NCBI GenBank assembly: GCA_963855995.1
Contig: OY979719.1
Location: 2,914,001-2,978,000 of the forward strand
Length of the DNA: 64,000 nt
Source of the DNA: Muricea muricata
Taxonomy: Eukaryota; Cnidaria; Anthozoa; Malacalcyonacea; Plexauridae
Direction of reading: 5' to 3'
The notes under the pieces: generated by a model
What the model was told of the DNA's origin: nothing
What the model saw: the letters and a program-made list of their open reading frames with translations, nothing else
The model's database searches: none
Part shown: piece by piece, positions 25,834 to 38,427 of the stretch
Layout: every line of letters begins with the position of its first letter
Position numbering within the stretch: the stretch's first letter is position 1
Position numbers and translations under genes: made by a program

Positions 25834-25863
25834 TTTCGATCCCTAAGCTCAGATCTTCATCAG
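25834..25863 (-). other. Hammerhead-like core motif (uncertain)
   Basis: On the minus strand CTGATGA (25863-25857) is followed by a short stem closed by GATC/GATC and then GAAA (25837-25834). This is the layout of the conserved hammerhead core (CUGANGA, stem II, GAAA). I could not pair convincing stems I and III around it. Penelope-like retroelements carry such ribozymes, but no reverse transcriptase is visible nearby. Possibly a decayed retroelement end, possibly chance. Confidence 0.25.
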
Positions 25864-26013
25864 TACTAATACATTATTGCGACTAATAGATTTACGCAGT
25901 GTTTCCACAAAATTATGCTGTGACTTTTAATCAACATGCAAACAATTATTCACTTTATAGCTTTTATGAATATCATCTCCGCTAACTTTGGCACCGTCTT
26001 TTTACACATCAAA

Positions 26014-26254
26014 CAATAGACCTTACCCATAATGACGTCATTTAGTAGTTAAGCGAGTAAAACTACTTAAATATGGCAATATTGTTAATTTTTTAGGTCC
26101 TTATTTGTCCAGGACATTAAATGAAACAAATAATTTAACATATTTGTTTCACAAATAATCTTTTTGTTACTTAAACCATTCAATTATATTGGCACATTTA
26201 AATAGTTTTACATGCTTAACTACTAAATGACGTCATTATGGGTATGGTCTATTG
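26014..26254. mobile_element. 241-bp MITE with ~40-bp inverted ends
   Basis: The left end CAATAGACCTTACCCATAAT, followed by GACGTCATTTAGTAGTTAAG, is mirrored almost perfectly at the right end. If the element lies between the two TA dinucleotides inside these ends it fits a TA-target class. No ORF. Confidence 0.75.
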
Positions 26255-27280
26255 AAGTACTTTTTTCTTGGTATATTTTATCAATGCATAGCGCGACTTT
26301 CCGCATGAGGAGCTTGGTAAACGGTACAGTCACATTTTTAATAGGCAAATCACTAAGACGACCAGATTTTAAAAAACCCACTTCACACCACCCCCTCTAT
26401 GTACACTAGAAAATATCGCCAATTTTGACCTCGTTTTACCACAAGAATATTTAATTTCAACATGTCTCAGTTTCTTTTCATCTGTTATAGTTTTGATATT
26501 TATAATAATAATAATGTCGATATACCTATAGTACTCAAGAGCCAAATCTGTCTTTTTATCAAAGGTTAGTAACATTTTACATAATTCCAAACACGTAAAA
26601 GACCTTTCTATTAATTACGTCATCCCCAGGTAACAACAAGGCTGGCAGACCCACCAATAGTCAGCAGTACCACTGCCTCGCTTTCCACATAGTTGTGACG
26701 TAATTACAAGAAGGACCTATTAAGACACACTATATTCAGACTTCATACCTTTCTCGCTAGCAAGTTCCATTTTGTCAAGGTTTCTAATTTTAATTTCCTG
26801 AATTACGTACTTCGACATCATATCGTGAGGTGCAAATGCTCTCATATCACTACAAAATATAACGATGAAAACAATTATTGCTTGTTTAATAACAAATACA
26901 TTTCAATTTTTCATTCAGATTTCAGTTCATAGCGTGCCAAGATAAAAAAGGGTATTCTTTTACGTTTTGATCACCACAAATGTTCCGTTCTCTGATCCCA
27001 GACCTAAATTCGTGATGAGATCAAATGTGGAAAATTCGTGACTCGTAAAATGAAAGAATAACTATAAGAAAGTACGCGCAAAAGAAGATATGGTGACTTT
27101 TTGCCCTTCGCAGACCATGACGTCTTCTGTAATCCATTACAGTACATAAACACAAAAAAAATGAAATCGATTTGATTGATATAATAAATAATTTGGATAA
27201 ACGAGGATCGAGGGACCCCGATATTTGTAACAATTTTCATTCACTATACTCTTTTCACATGAGGACTGGGTTCGAGTCCA

Positions 27281-27355
27281 ACTAACTGGGGATCAAACTC
27301 GGAACCTTAGAGGTGAAAGCCGAGTGGTCGGACCACTTCACCACCGAAGCCCCTA
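27281..27355 (-). repeat. tRNA-derived SINE head
   Basis: On the minus strand TGGTGAAGTGG (A-box-like) is followed 43 nt later by GAGTTTGATCCC (B-box-like), the spacing of a tRNA. The cloverleaf is degenerate and no tRNA can be named. Probably the 5' head of a SINE. Confidence 0.5.
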
Positions 27356-27419
27356 TGTGATTATATCATGTGATATGACTAATAAATTATTGAAAGACAG
27401 ATGCAGACCAGAAGTATTA

Positions 27420-28030
27420 TTAAACTATGGTAGGTAAAAACCTAACCACCCCTACCTGCCCATGCATACAACCCAACACTCTCCATCCCACCCTATATTT
27501 CTCTGAATATGGGCCACAATTATCACAAACGTAGTAGGCAACATACTGAATGATTTCCCTTAAACAACCACTTGCCCTCCTTCCACCACTACCCCTTCTT
27601 ACCTAAACCCACAGCCCTGGCTAGTCCCACTGCATCCTGCAGGATGGTTACTTGCCAGAATATGAATGGCTATTTTTGCCCACTTGATAGTATAATGTCA
27701 CATGACTGATTGAATATTATGAGCTTAATAATGGCTTAATAAAAAAAAATACAGCTTAATAATACAGCTTAATAAAAAACAATTTCCAGGGGGGGATTCC
27801 CTAAATGACCAAAGCTTGAGAAGTTGAGTCAAACAACATTGAAAATAATATAGAAAAGAATATCCGCTCATACCATGAATATATACCCACATCTATGCCA
27901 GCACAATCATGGTCTCCGTCCATGTAACCTCACTGCCTCTCTGTCACTCCCTTTGCCCAACCTTATCTCTCCCATCCCAATCTCTAACCTCTTGAATATG
28001 GGTCATCCTGACAATATATATACAACCCAT
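27420..28030. repeat. C-rich degenerate repeats related to the 28-34 kb unit
   Basis: Several diverged copies of a ~110-120 bp unit with C-rich pyrimidine tracts (CCCCTACC, CTCCATCCC) followed by TGAATATGGG. The same unit recurs inside the 2.4-kb duplication, for example near 28430, 30060 and 30200. Confidence 0.55.
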
Positions 28031-28051
28031 CCTGATGTTATATATATATAT

Positions 28052-28248
28052 ATATAAATATATCACAAACTAAACTTTGTAAATTCAAAATATTTTTTAT
28101 TATATTCACATCCCAACATTTCGGGGCATGCCCCTTCTTCAAGGATGATATTCATCCTTGAAGAAGGGGCATGCCCCGAAATGTTGGGATGTGAATATAA
28201 TAAAAAATATTTTGAATTTACAAAGTTTAGTTTGTGATATATTTATAT
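28052..28248. repeat. ~197-bp near-perfect palindrome
   Basis: The arms are mirror images about 28150 (GGATGA TAT TCATCC at the centre), each about 97 bp, with almost no mismatches. It begins in an AT tract and is followed shortly by a long (AT)n run. Each arm contains GGGGCATGCCCC next to GAAATGTTGGGATG. It is probably a foldback element or a recent inverted duplication. A cruciform or hairpin here is very likely. Confidence 0.9.
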
Positions 28249-28283
28249 TGATAATGCTATTAAACTTATTTGGAGAGGGGTTT

Positions 28284-28414
<131 letters not shown>

Positions 28415-30576
28415 CTGTATCTCCCATCCAAACTTCTAATTCCTTGAATATGGGTCAAAATTATTACAAAACTATGTAGGCTACAAACTAAATTATTATC
28501 TCAACACCTATCTCCCCCCTCCTACACAACCATCTCATTCCTACCACCTCCTTCTCACCCCCCCCCAAAAAGAAACACAAAAAAATTACAACACAGTACA
28601 AGGAATTTGGCACGAATATATTTTGTACACTGAAATGCAACAACTTCAAATGCAGAACTTCAAAGACAAAGGCTCTAGTTTCAATTCTTCCCTAAAAATA
28701 CCTTAATTGTACAAATTTGGTTGAATTTGACTAAACAACCCCTTCCTAACCTTTGTAGTTAAAGTACAAAAATATTTGTTAAAGTAATTCTTAAAGTATG
28801 CATTAAAGTCAGTCGGCCAAGTTATAAATACATTTGGCCGTCTGTTTGCATTCGGCCAGTTCTGCCGCTTCGGTTGCAGTCAGAAGCAAGAATATTCATT
28901 ATTGGCCAATATATTGTAAAAAAGCATCAAGAAATTTTCGTCAAATTACATTAAATAACCATTTTCTAAACTTTGTAGTTCTTTAAAAAAGATAATAATT
29001 TAAAAAGTACAAAATATCTGTTAAAATATGCTTACATGTAAACCAACTAAAATAACTGAATTACTGGATGAATTGTATAAATTTTCGTTAATGTACGCTA
29101 AATAACCATTTTCTAAGCTTTGTAGTCCTTGAAAATAAAGTAAAAGGCCAAAATATTTGTTATAAAGCATGCTTAAATCTCAGTTGTCAAAGTTATAAAT
29201 AATATACATCTGCGACCTTCGTATTCGATTTCGGGCTGTCAAACACCAAAAATAACTCGCTAAAAATACCTCAATTGTACAAATTTTTGATGAAATACGC
29301 TAAATAACCATTTCCTAAGCTTTTTAGCCGTTGAAAATAAAGTAAAAGGCCAATGTTGTTCAGGAATGCTGTAATATGTTAGTTGTCAAAATTATAAAAT
29401 TAATACATTTGGCCTCCTTCGTGCATTCAACCAGTACTGGGTTGTGAAAAACCAGAAAATATTCGCTAAAAATACCCAAGTTATACAAAATTTCGCTAGT
29501 TTACGCTAAATAAGCATTCCCAACATCTTGTAGTCGATAAAAAGAAAGGAAAAAGTCGAAACCTTGTTAATAAACCTTGTTTAAAAAGTCTTCAAAGCGA
29601 ACACATGTGGCCGCCTTTGTGAATTCGGTACCGCCGCTTGGCGTGTCAAAAATCGCAAAATTTGACAAAAAAAGAACAACTTTCATAAATTATTACCTGT
29701 AATGGGGGAACACCTGTTATACCACTTCTTTCTTGTTTTTTTCCGCATTCTGTAAGATTGTTTTACCGTTTTTTTTTATGATTGAAGGCAGAGATAGTTG
29801 AATTAGACGTGTGGCCATCAAAAATCTTATTTCTTCTTCCCGCTTCAGCGCTCAAATCGACCGTTGATTGGTTACTCACATTAATAACTTAATTAGCTAT
29901 ATTTTTCTATATTCGCTCATGTGAAATACGGTCAATTACGTGTAAATGATGAAATATTAATTATAATTGATTTATATTTTAAATTAATCAGTCAAATGTT
30001 ACTTTGAACATTGCAAAATGAAGTTTGATAAACCTAGAAGTATTGAACTATGCTATGATTTTACCCAGCACCTACCCCCTACCCCTACCCTCATTCCAAC
30101 CTCCTTTTCCCTGAATAGGTCTCATTTCATGAAAAAAAATACCAACCAATAAAATTAAAATTTTACCAATGTTCCCCTGTCTTCTCCAGACCAGATTTTA
30201 CTACTATCTAGCACCCCCCCCCTACCTCCACCCCTACCCATCTAGACTTCAATCCCTCTGGAAAGGTCTCCTTTCCTTTCATAAAAAATAACTCTGAACA
30301 CTTCATCATAACTCTCCAAAATTTCATCTATTACAAGGCTATGATAAGCAACAAACTGACCATGAATAATTTACACCCTCACTGCTCCTCCCCTATACCA
30401 GTAAGTCTATGCACCCCTCATGTTGAATCACAAAACCTCTAAAATTTTACACTTTGCTTTAAATGCAATATTTTCTGTCAAATATTTATCCGATATATCT
30501 ATGAAAACATCAAAACAGAGTGCTAAACACAATTATATGGCTGTCCCATCTCACCCTATATCTCTCTATATCAAAA

Positions 30577-30688
<112 letters not shown>

Positions 30689-31018
30689 TTCTTCCAAATT
30701 CCAATTACACTGCACGCCTCCCTTCAACCTCCTTCCTAACTACAACTACCACTACAAACCCACCACCTTTGCCCAACTTATTTAATACTGTATCTCCCAT
30801 CTAAACCTCTAATTCCTTGAATACGGGTCAAAATTATTACAAAACTATGTAGGCTACAAACTAAATTACTATCTCAACACCTATCTCCCCCTCCTACATA
30901 ACCATCTCATTCCTGCCACCTCCCTCTCCTCCCCCCCAAACCCCCCCCCCCCCCCCACAAAAAATCAAAACAACACAGTGCAAGGAATTTGGCACGAATA
31001 TATTTTGTACACTGAAAT

Positions 31019-31803
31019 CATAGGCGGCCCAATTCAGTGTGTAGTTTCATATAGAGATCAGTGCGCACATAAACACACTTCATACATTATTATATAAATA
31101 TCCTAAGGCTGGCAACTCTTTTACAGTAATAAACTGACACATGTTAGACTTTCGCTTCAAACAAAAAATTAACACAATTTACCGCAAAAAAACTAGATAC
31201 AAATGATCTTGGATATCTCTTCTACATTTCTAGATAGTTTTTAGACAAAAACAAGATTCCAAAATACGTAAATTTGTTCAATAAAAAGTGTTTTTGATCA
31301 AAATTTTCCGTGTAGATAGGCGGGATGCAAAGTGCCCTACAAACGTCATCTTCGGAAATGACTTCGGCTAAGCTGCTATTGGCTGATGAGCACTCGGAAA
31401 CGCCGAAGAAAAGACGAATTCAATAGCAGCCAATAGGAACTTAGATTTGCTTAGCCGAAGTCATTTCCGAAGATGACGTTTGTAGGGCACTTTGCATCCC
31501 GCCTATCTACACGGAAAATTTCGATCAAAAACACTTTTTATTGAACAAATTTACGTATTTTGGAATCTTGTTCTTGTCTAAAAACTATCTAGAAATGTAG
31601 AAGAGATATCCAAGATCATTTGTATCTAGTTTTTTTGCGGTAAATTGTGTTAATTTTTTGTTTGAAGCGAAAGTCTAACATGTGTCAGTTTATTACTGTA
31701 AAAGAGTTGCCAGCCTTAGGATATTTATATAATGATGTATGAAGTGTGTTTATGTGCGCACTGATCTCTATATGAAACTACACACTGAATTGGGCCGCCT
31801 ATG
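31019..31803. mobile_element. 785-bp foldback element with 7-bp duplication
   Basis: Two arms of about 355 bp are near-perfect inverted copies; the loop is about 60 bp (31380-31440). Ends are CATAGGCGGCCC and GGGCCGCCTATG. The 7-bp target duplication CTGAAAT (31012-31018 and 31804-31810) is confirmed by unit A and unit C, which carry the empty site with a single CTGAAAT. No ORF. The 252-bp element at 50712-50963 has matching terminal bases and duplication length. Confidence 0.93.
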
Positions 31804-34160
31804 CTGAAATGCAACAACTTCAAATGCAGAACTTCAAAGACAAAGGCTCTAGTTTCAATTCTTCCCTAAAAATACCTTAATTGTACAAATTTGGTTGAAT
31901 TTGACTAAACAACCCCTTCCTAAGTCCTAACGTTTGTAGTTTTTTTCAAATAGAAGTAAAAGTACAAAAATATTTGTTAAAGTCATTCTTAAAGTATGCA
32001 TTAAAGTCAGTCGGCGAAGTTATAATACATTTGGCCGTCTGTTTGCATTCGGCCAGTTCTGCCGCTTCGGTTGCAGTCAGAAGCAAGAATATTCATTATT
32101 GGCCAATATATTGTAAAAAAGCATCAAGAAATTTTCGTCAAATTACATTAAATAACCATTTTCTAAACTTTGTAGTTCTTTAAAAAAGATAATTTAAAAA
32201 GTACAAAATATCTGTTAAAATATGCTTACATGTAAACCAACTAAAATAACTGAATTACTGGATGAATTGTATAAATTTTCGTTAATGTACGCTAAATAAC
32301 CATTTTCTAAGCTTTGTAGTCCTTGAAAATAAAGTAAAAGGCCAAAATATTTGTTATAAAGCATGCTTAAATCTCAGTTGTCAAAGTTATAAATAATATA
32401 CATCTGCGACCTTCGTATTCGATTTCGGGCTGTCAAACACCAAAAATAACTCGCTAAAAATACCTCAATTGTACAAATTTTTGATAAAATACGCTAAATA
32501 ACCATTTCCTAAGCTTTTTAGCCGTTGAAAATAAAGTAAAAGGCCAATGTTGTTCAGGAATGCTGTAATATGTTAGTTGTCAAAATTATAAAATTAATAC
32601 ATTTGGCCTCCTTCGTGCATTCAACCAGTACTGGGTTGTGAAAAACCAGAAAATATTCGCTAAAAATACCCAAGTTATACAAAATTTCGCTAGTTTACGC
32701 TAAATAAGCATTCCCAACATCTTGTAGTCGATAAAAAGAAAGGAAAAAGTCGAAACCTTGTTAATAAACCTTGTTTAAAAAGTCTTCAAAGCGAACACAT
32801 GTGGCCGCCTTCGTGAATTCGGTACCGCCGCTTGGCGTGTCAAAAATCGCAAAATTTGACAAAAAAAGAACAACTTTCATAAATTATTACCTGTAATGGG
32901 GGAACACCTGTTATACCACTTCTTTCTTGTTTTTTTCCGCCTTTTGTAAGATTGTTTTACCGTTTTTTTATGATTGAAGGCACAAATGGTTGAATTAGAC
33001 GTGTGGCCATCAAAAATCTTATTTCTTGTTCCCGCTTCAGCGCTCAAATCGACCGTTGATTGGTTACTCACATTAATAACTTAATTAGCTATATTTTTCT
33101 ATATTCGCTCATGTGAAATACGATCAATTACGTGTAAATGATGAAATATTAATTATAATTGATTTATATTTTAAATTAATCAGTCAAATGTTACTTTGAA
33201 CATTGAAAAATGAAGTTTGATAAACCTAGAAGTATTGAACTATGCTATGATTTTACCCAGCACCTACCCCCTACCCTCATTCCAACCTCCTTCCCCCTGA
33301 ATAGGTCTCATTTCATGAAAAAAAATATCAACCAATAAAATTAAAATTTTACCGATGTTCCCCTGTCTTCTCCAGACCAGATTTTACTACTATCTAGCAC
33401 CCCACCCCCTACCTCCACCCCTACCCATCCAGACTTCAATCCCTCTGGAAAGGTCTCCTTTCCTTTCATAAAAAATAACTCTTGAACACTTCACCATAAC
33501 TCTCCAAAATTTCATCTATTACAAGGCTATGATAAGCAACAAACTGACCATGAATAATTTACACCCTCACTGCGCCTCCCCTATACCAGTAAGTCTATGT
33601 ACCCCTCATGTTGAATCACAAAACCTCTAAAATTTTACACTTCGCTTTAAATACAATATTTTCTGTCAAATATTTATCCGATATATCTATGAAAACATCA
33701 AAACAGAGTGCTAAACACAATTATATGGCTGTCCCATCTCACCCTATATCTCTCTATATCAAAATCTGATATATATATATATATATATACTCCGATATAT
33801 ATATATATATATACTCCGACCAAATTCCAATTACACTGCACGCCTCCCTCCAACCTCCTTCCTAACTACAACTACCACTACAAACCCACCACCTTTGCCC
33901 AACTTATTTAATACTGTATCTCCCATCTAAACCTCTAATTCCTTGAATATGGGTCAAAATTATTACAAAACTATGTAGGCTACAAACTAAATTACTATCT
34001 CAACACCTATCTCCCCCTCCTACATAACCATCTCATTCCTGCCACCTCCCTCTCCCCCCCCCCCAAAAAAAAAAACCCCACAAAAAATCAAAACAACACA
34101 GTGCAAGGAATTTGGCACGAATATATTTTGTACACTGAAATGCAACAACTTCAAATGCAG

Positions 34161-36718
34161 GGGCCGGTTGTATAAAGCTCTTAACTGCTTTTTAACTACC
34201 CAAAAAGTAGTTAAATAGTGGTTAACGTTAACCACGTAGTTAGGTCGGTTGTACAAAAAAGCAGTTAGTGTTAACTGCAGTTAAAAAGTAGTCAAAGTTA
34301 ACTATCCTCAATGGCATAGTTAACTTCCCAAAACCTAGTTAAATATGGCGGCTGTATTAAGAGTGATCAACTTTCATGAGGAGATAATACTGAAAGGCAA
34401 CGCTTACCTAGAGTTTTTAATTGTCATCTTCCCTAGGAAGATTTCTGAGTTGAAGAACTCCTAAAACGCTATAGATTTGGCGGAAAATCCTTGCTTTTTA
34501 TAGCGTGACTCATCGACCGGGAAGTGAGACCACTAACAAAGCAAAACCAGGCCCATTGCCTAAGACTTATAATTTTAGCAGTGGTAGTGGTTGGTGGTCT
34601 TGCTGCAGGTCGTCCACCTGTTTTCCTTTGAGACTGCGTTATCCCAGAATTTTTTGGGTTTTTTTTGTCAATTTGGGCCATGCTTTGCTATTTTCCCGAA
34701 TTTCTATTGGTGTACGTTTTTCATAGCTGTTAATCTGGGAAGTAAATAGTTTCCCACAACTTTTGCTTTTTGGCATTTGTTATTGTGCTCGAAAATTGGC
34801 CCCGTAATGTGTCTAAATTTTGTTCAACTATATTAACCAGTAGGTTGCATTCTTCTGAATTAAAATTTTGTTTTCTTTTCTTTTCTTCCCTTATTTTAGA
34901 GTAGTTGCTTTTTGGGCAGACATTTTGAATTTGTGTGTATATGTAATTGAGTAATTCAACTCAATGTAACTGAGTAACTCAAAATACCTGTAAGCTTGGC
35001 AACTGTGGTTACATGGGAAAATATGACCTCAGACATGATACAAATACATACAGTGTGACATGAGTTGTATATTAACTTTTGTTACATCTTTACAACACAT
35101 CAAATAAATATTGATTCTTGTGTATAACACAATATTGAAAAATATAGTGTACCATCTAATAGTGAATAAACTCATACAGATTGAAATATTTAAACTTTAA
35201 CAACATTAGCCAAGTTGGTTTTAATCTAGGCCAACCCAGATTAGGTTTCATGATGAAAATGACTTGAGTTTATTTATAAATTTATCCACACTGCAGAATT
35301 TTCTACAAGATCTTGGGGGTGTAAAATCTAGGGGCAGGGGTGCAAAACAGTACAAAAGTAACCATCCAAATAGGTACCAAACACAGTAAAATTTAGAGAT
35401 TTGGGGCAGATTTAAGTTTTAATTGCTTAAATAATGAAGCACTTCCCAGGGGTACTAAAAACTTTTCCCCAAAAAATCTTGGGGGAAACTCTGACCAACT
35501 CTGCAGTCTGGTAACCAAGGATAGTACAATTCACAGGATGAAAAATCAGATTTACAATACATTTTCAACCCAGTGCCAAAATGCAAATGCCATGCAGGCA
35601 ACAAATTTGTTATTATATAGTGCAAATTTGATCATTTGAAAACTGATATATTCTTCTTTTAGACAGATATTGCTTCAACAATTTGCCACACATTTGAATG
35701 ATTTGTGCACATTTGATGCATTTGCATTTTGGCACCCAGGTGCAAATTTTGTGTGAATCTGGTTTTTCATTTTATGTATGTGTTTCAAATGATCAAATTT
35801 GCACTATATAGCAAATGTTTTGCCTTCACAGAATTTGCATTTTGGCACTGGGTTGAACATGTATTGCAAATCTGATTTTTCATCCTGTGACTCTGTAAGG
35901 GCCAGTCATTATTCATGGTGGAAGTTTGCACCAAACAGAAATGTCTTCTCTTGCTAAAAACTTGCTGATTAAACCATTAAAATATTGAAGTAGTTTCTGT
36001 AACAAACTGCCACCTATAGCCAAAAGCTTTACAAAAGGATACCATTAAGTTGTCACACATGTATTTCACCACTTCTATGACATGAGTTTGATAACTGCTT
36101 GTTTAATTAATTAATAGGTGACAGTGTAACCCACACTATAAACAATGACCAGTCCCCCAATATCTAGTAATCCATTTCCAGTACATGTCTTGACTTCGCT
36201 TTTCTTCATTAGCATATGTTTGCAAACTAAACATTTTAATATCTTTACACAAATCTGCTTGGCACTCTCGATACAGTCAGTGAGTCACACAAACAAATTA
36301 CACAATTTAGCACTGTGACGTCCAGTGATCCAGACAAGTTTTGGCCAGTTTTAAGGTCGAAATTTACAAACCAACGAAATAGTACTTTCCTCAATAATGG
36401 TGAATGTTTGTATTTGTACGAAAAAATGTATAACGGTTGCTTTTATCACAGATGAGGCGCATTCTTCTGCAATTATTTGAATCGAATTTGTTAGCCATTT
36501 TTAAACAAACAATACTTAATTTATTTTAATTTAATTTATGTCAACTGCCCCACGCGAGCCACACGCAAGTTAACTACGTGATTAGTTAACTATCCGACTA
36601 ACTGCGTTTTGTGCAACGCAGTTAAGTCGTGCAGTTAACTAACTACGGTTAGGGATTTAACTAGGGTAGTTAACGCTAACTGCAATTAACTTTAACTACT
36701 TTTTTATACAACCGGCCC
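34161..36718 (+). mobile_element. PIF/Harbinger element, copy 2 (both ends present)
   Basis: 2558 bp from GGGCCGGTTGTATAAA to TTTATACAACCGGCCC, with a CAG triplet at 34158-34160 and 36719-36721 that fits the 3-bp duplications of this superfamily (usually TWA). Subterminal regions of about 150 bp are packed with AGTTAA/GTTAAC motifs in both orientations. The interior is non-coding apart from a frameshifted transposase fragment. It sits exactly where the third copy of the 2.4-kb repeat ends. Confidence 0.88.
34345..34560 (+). pseudogene. Frameshifted Harbinger transposase fragment
   Basis: Homologous to the 72-codon fragment in copy 1: same ATG context and the same region encoding the RYRFGG-type motif. 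A one-base loss near 34380, a TAA in the old frame near 34460 and further changes destroy the reading frame. Confidence 0.8.
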
Positions 36719-37509
36719 CAGGTGTAAATGCGAAAATTGCCGCATCGAACTGCTTCACAATAGTAAAGAGAGCCAGTGCTGTATGGAAGTTGCAACCTCG
36801 CATTCGTTTTCCTTTGGCTCGTCATCTTTTTCTATCAATATGTTACACTGAATACCTGAATATGAAAATAAATTATCATATTGCTTAAAAGGAAAGAATT
36901 AATAAATTTTATTATAAAAGGATCTCGCACAACCTACTCTGTAGCTTAAGCGGTACTTTCCATACTTCTGTTTCTGAGGTTTTCGGCGTGCGTGCATTTT
37001 ACAGGTATAATAAGTTACTTGGAGTAAATATGCATGTTAATATACGCATGTTCGCATTAGTTTTAATTGAATGTCCATATTTATTGTATATAGATTAGGT
37101 GCAAATATTAATGACTTACTATAATCAATTGCACAACATGAATCTATGTAAAAAAATAAAAATTATATATAGTGCATACAGTCCATACTAATCTAAAACC
37201 ACATCAGACAGTTCCCTGTGGTGCGTACATGTCAGGTTAAATATGATACGTTTCTTTAGAGCGTTTCACGATCATGATGATTTCATCGTATTTTGCTTTA
37301 AGCGAGATATATTTATTTGATGATCTCCTTCTTTCTTTGATAAGGTACGCGCAACCAACACAACCACTGGTTTCAGTCGAATTATCTTTCTTCTAAACGA
37401 CAATAATAAAGTGCGCTTTAATAATCTAAGTATAATCTAATATACTATCAAATTACTTGTACTATGTTATTGGCAAAAGAAATATTTTGTAAGCTGTGTT
37501 GTATCTTAC
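36719..37509. other. Spacer downstream of the THAP exon
   Basis: AT-rich. Because the THAP exon ends in a donor at 37509, its next exon would be expected here on the minus strand or beyond the Harbinger insertion. I found no convincing acceptor plus open frame. Confidence 0.4.
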
Positions 37510-37896
37510 GGTGTCTAGTAATGACTGTAAATTGCTTTCAGTATTCAAAAAATTTCTTACCTTTCGCTTGTCTCTCGTGGACAAAGCTTTGTTGTCAGGA
37601 TTCGTATATTTAGGAACAGCAACAACACCAATTTTATCAAAAATTAACCGTGGTTTTTTAGTCGAGAGAGTGGCGAACATATCATAGAAGTCCTCCTTGG
37701 CAAAATGTGCGGAACAAACGCTGGAGTTCGGAGTTGGTTCCCATTTTGCCCGCTTACGCACGAAGTCAACCCACTGTTTTGGCCTCCTTTTTGCTTCGGG
37801 CCTCTCATCCCCAGCAAATGGAATGAAATGAAGAGAAATCCCCTCTGCAGGATTGGCAACATTAGAGCAACCTCCTACCACTCATCTATTAGGCAT
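37510..37896 (-). pseudogene. THAP zinc-finger exon with in-frame TGA at first Cys
   Basis: An ATG at 37896 reads M-P-N-R, then TGA (37884-37882), then VVGGCSN and on through a THAP domain: Cys10, W42, P54, Cys61-S-A-His64-F, and AVP at 93-95. THAP C2CH fingers normally start M-P-x-x-C-x4-C, so the TGA stands exactly at the first zinc ligand. Apart from that codon the 129-codon exon is open and ends at a good donor (ACC|GTAAGA). Upstream, past a 240-bp MITE, lies the terminus of a TTAA-target transposon, so this is probably the first exon of its THAP-type transposase. Reading through as selenocysteine is unlikely; a nonsense change (TGC or TGT to TGA) is simpler. Confidence 0.8.
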
Positions 37897-37937
37897 GGCC
37901 CGAATTTAGAGTGTTTAATTTGTGCTAACACCTTCTA

Positions 37938-38177
37938 CACAGCAAAAAATGAACAACCTGTTCTGGCCTGATGAAAACAGCCATGAACAATGTTTTGCTG
38001 CCCACATTGTTCAAGGTTGTCAACAATATTGTTCAACATTGTTACACCTGATTGCTGGCTAATTCAGGCTCAACAATACTGAACAATATTGTTAACAACG
38101 TTGAACAATGTGGGCAGCAAAACATTGTTCATTGCTGTTTTCATCAGGCCAGAACAGGTTGTTCATTTTTTGCTGTG
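37938..38177. mobile_element. 240-bp MITE with TA duplication
   Basis: Inverted arms of about 85 bp beginning CACAGCAAAAAATGAACAAC and ending in the mirror image, with TA at 37936-37937 and 38178-38179. The inner part repeats AACAATATTGTT-type palindromes. It lies between the THAP start codon and the transposon terminus, so it landed in the 5' leader. Confidence 0.85.
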
Positions 38178-38179
38178 TA

Positions 38180-38427
38180 TATTATGTCTCACGCAATAGG
38201 ATTTACTATATTCTGAGTTAGACCGGTTCCTATAGTGACGTCACACGCACGAATTTCGCCCCAGTCTTTTTTCGCGGTTTTTCGATTATTTACAACGCAA
38301 ATTTCATTGTTTAGACGTTAATAACTTTTGAACAAACAGCCCGATTTCTATTCTGTTCTATAACTTCTATACTTATTTTTATCATTGAATTCAAAAATGC
38401 AAAGTCTCATTTTCTGACATGGGCACT
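38180..38427 (-). mobile_element. Terminus and leader of a TTAA-target transposon (second copy)
   Basis: On the minus strand this begins AGTGCCCATGTCAG next to TTAA (38428-38431) and matches the plus-strand copy at 10660. The shared GTTCCTATAGTGAC block (38225-38238, plus reading) lies 189 bp inside. Removing the intervening MITE puts the THAP ATG about 290 bp from the terminus, almost the same place as the ATG of the other copy (280 bp). Confidence 0.62.

Noticed and set aside
28140-28190. Hammerhead ribozyme in the 28-kb palindrome
   Set aside because: The core would start UUGAAGA rather than CUGANGA, and the flanks (CATCC/GGATG) pair with each other as a plain hairpin.
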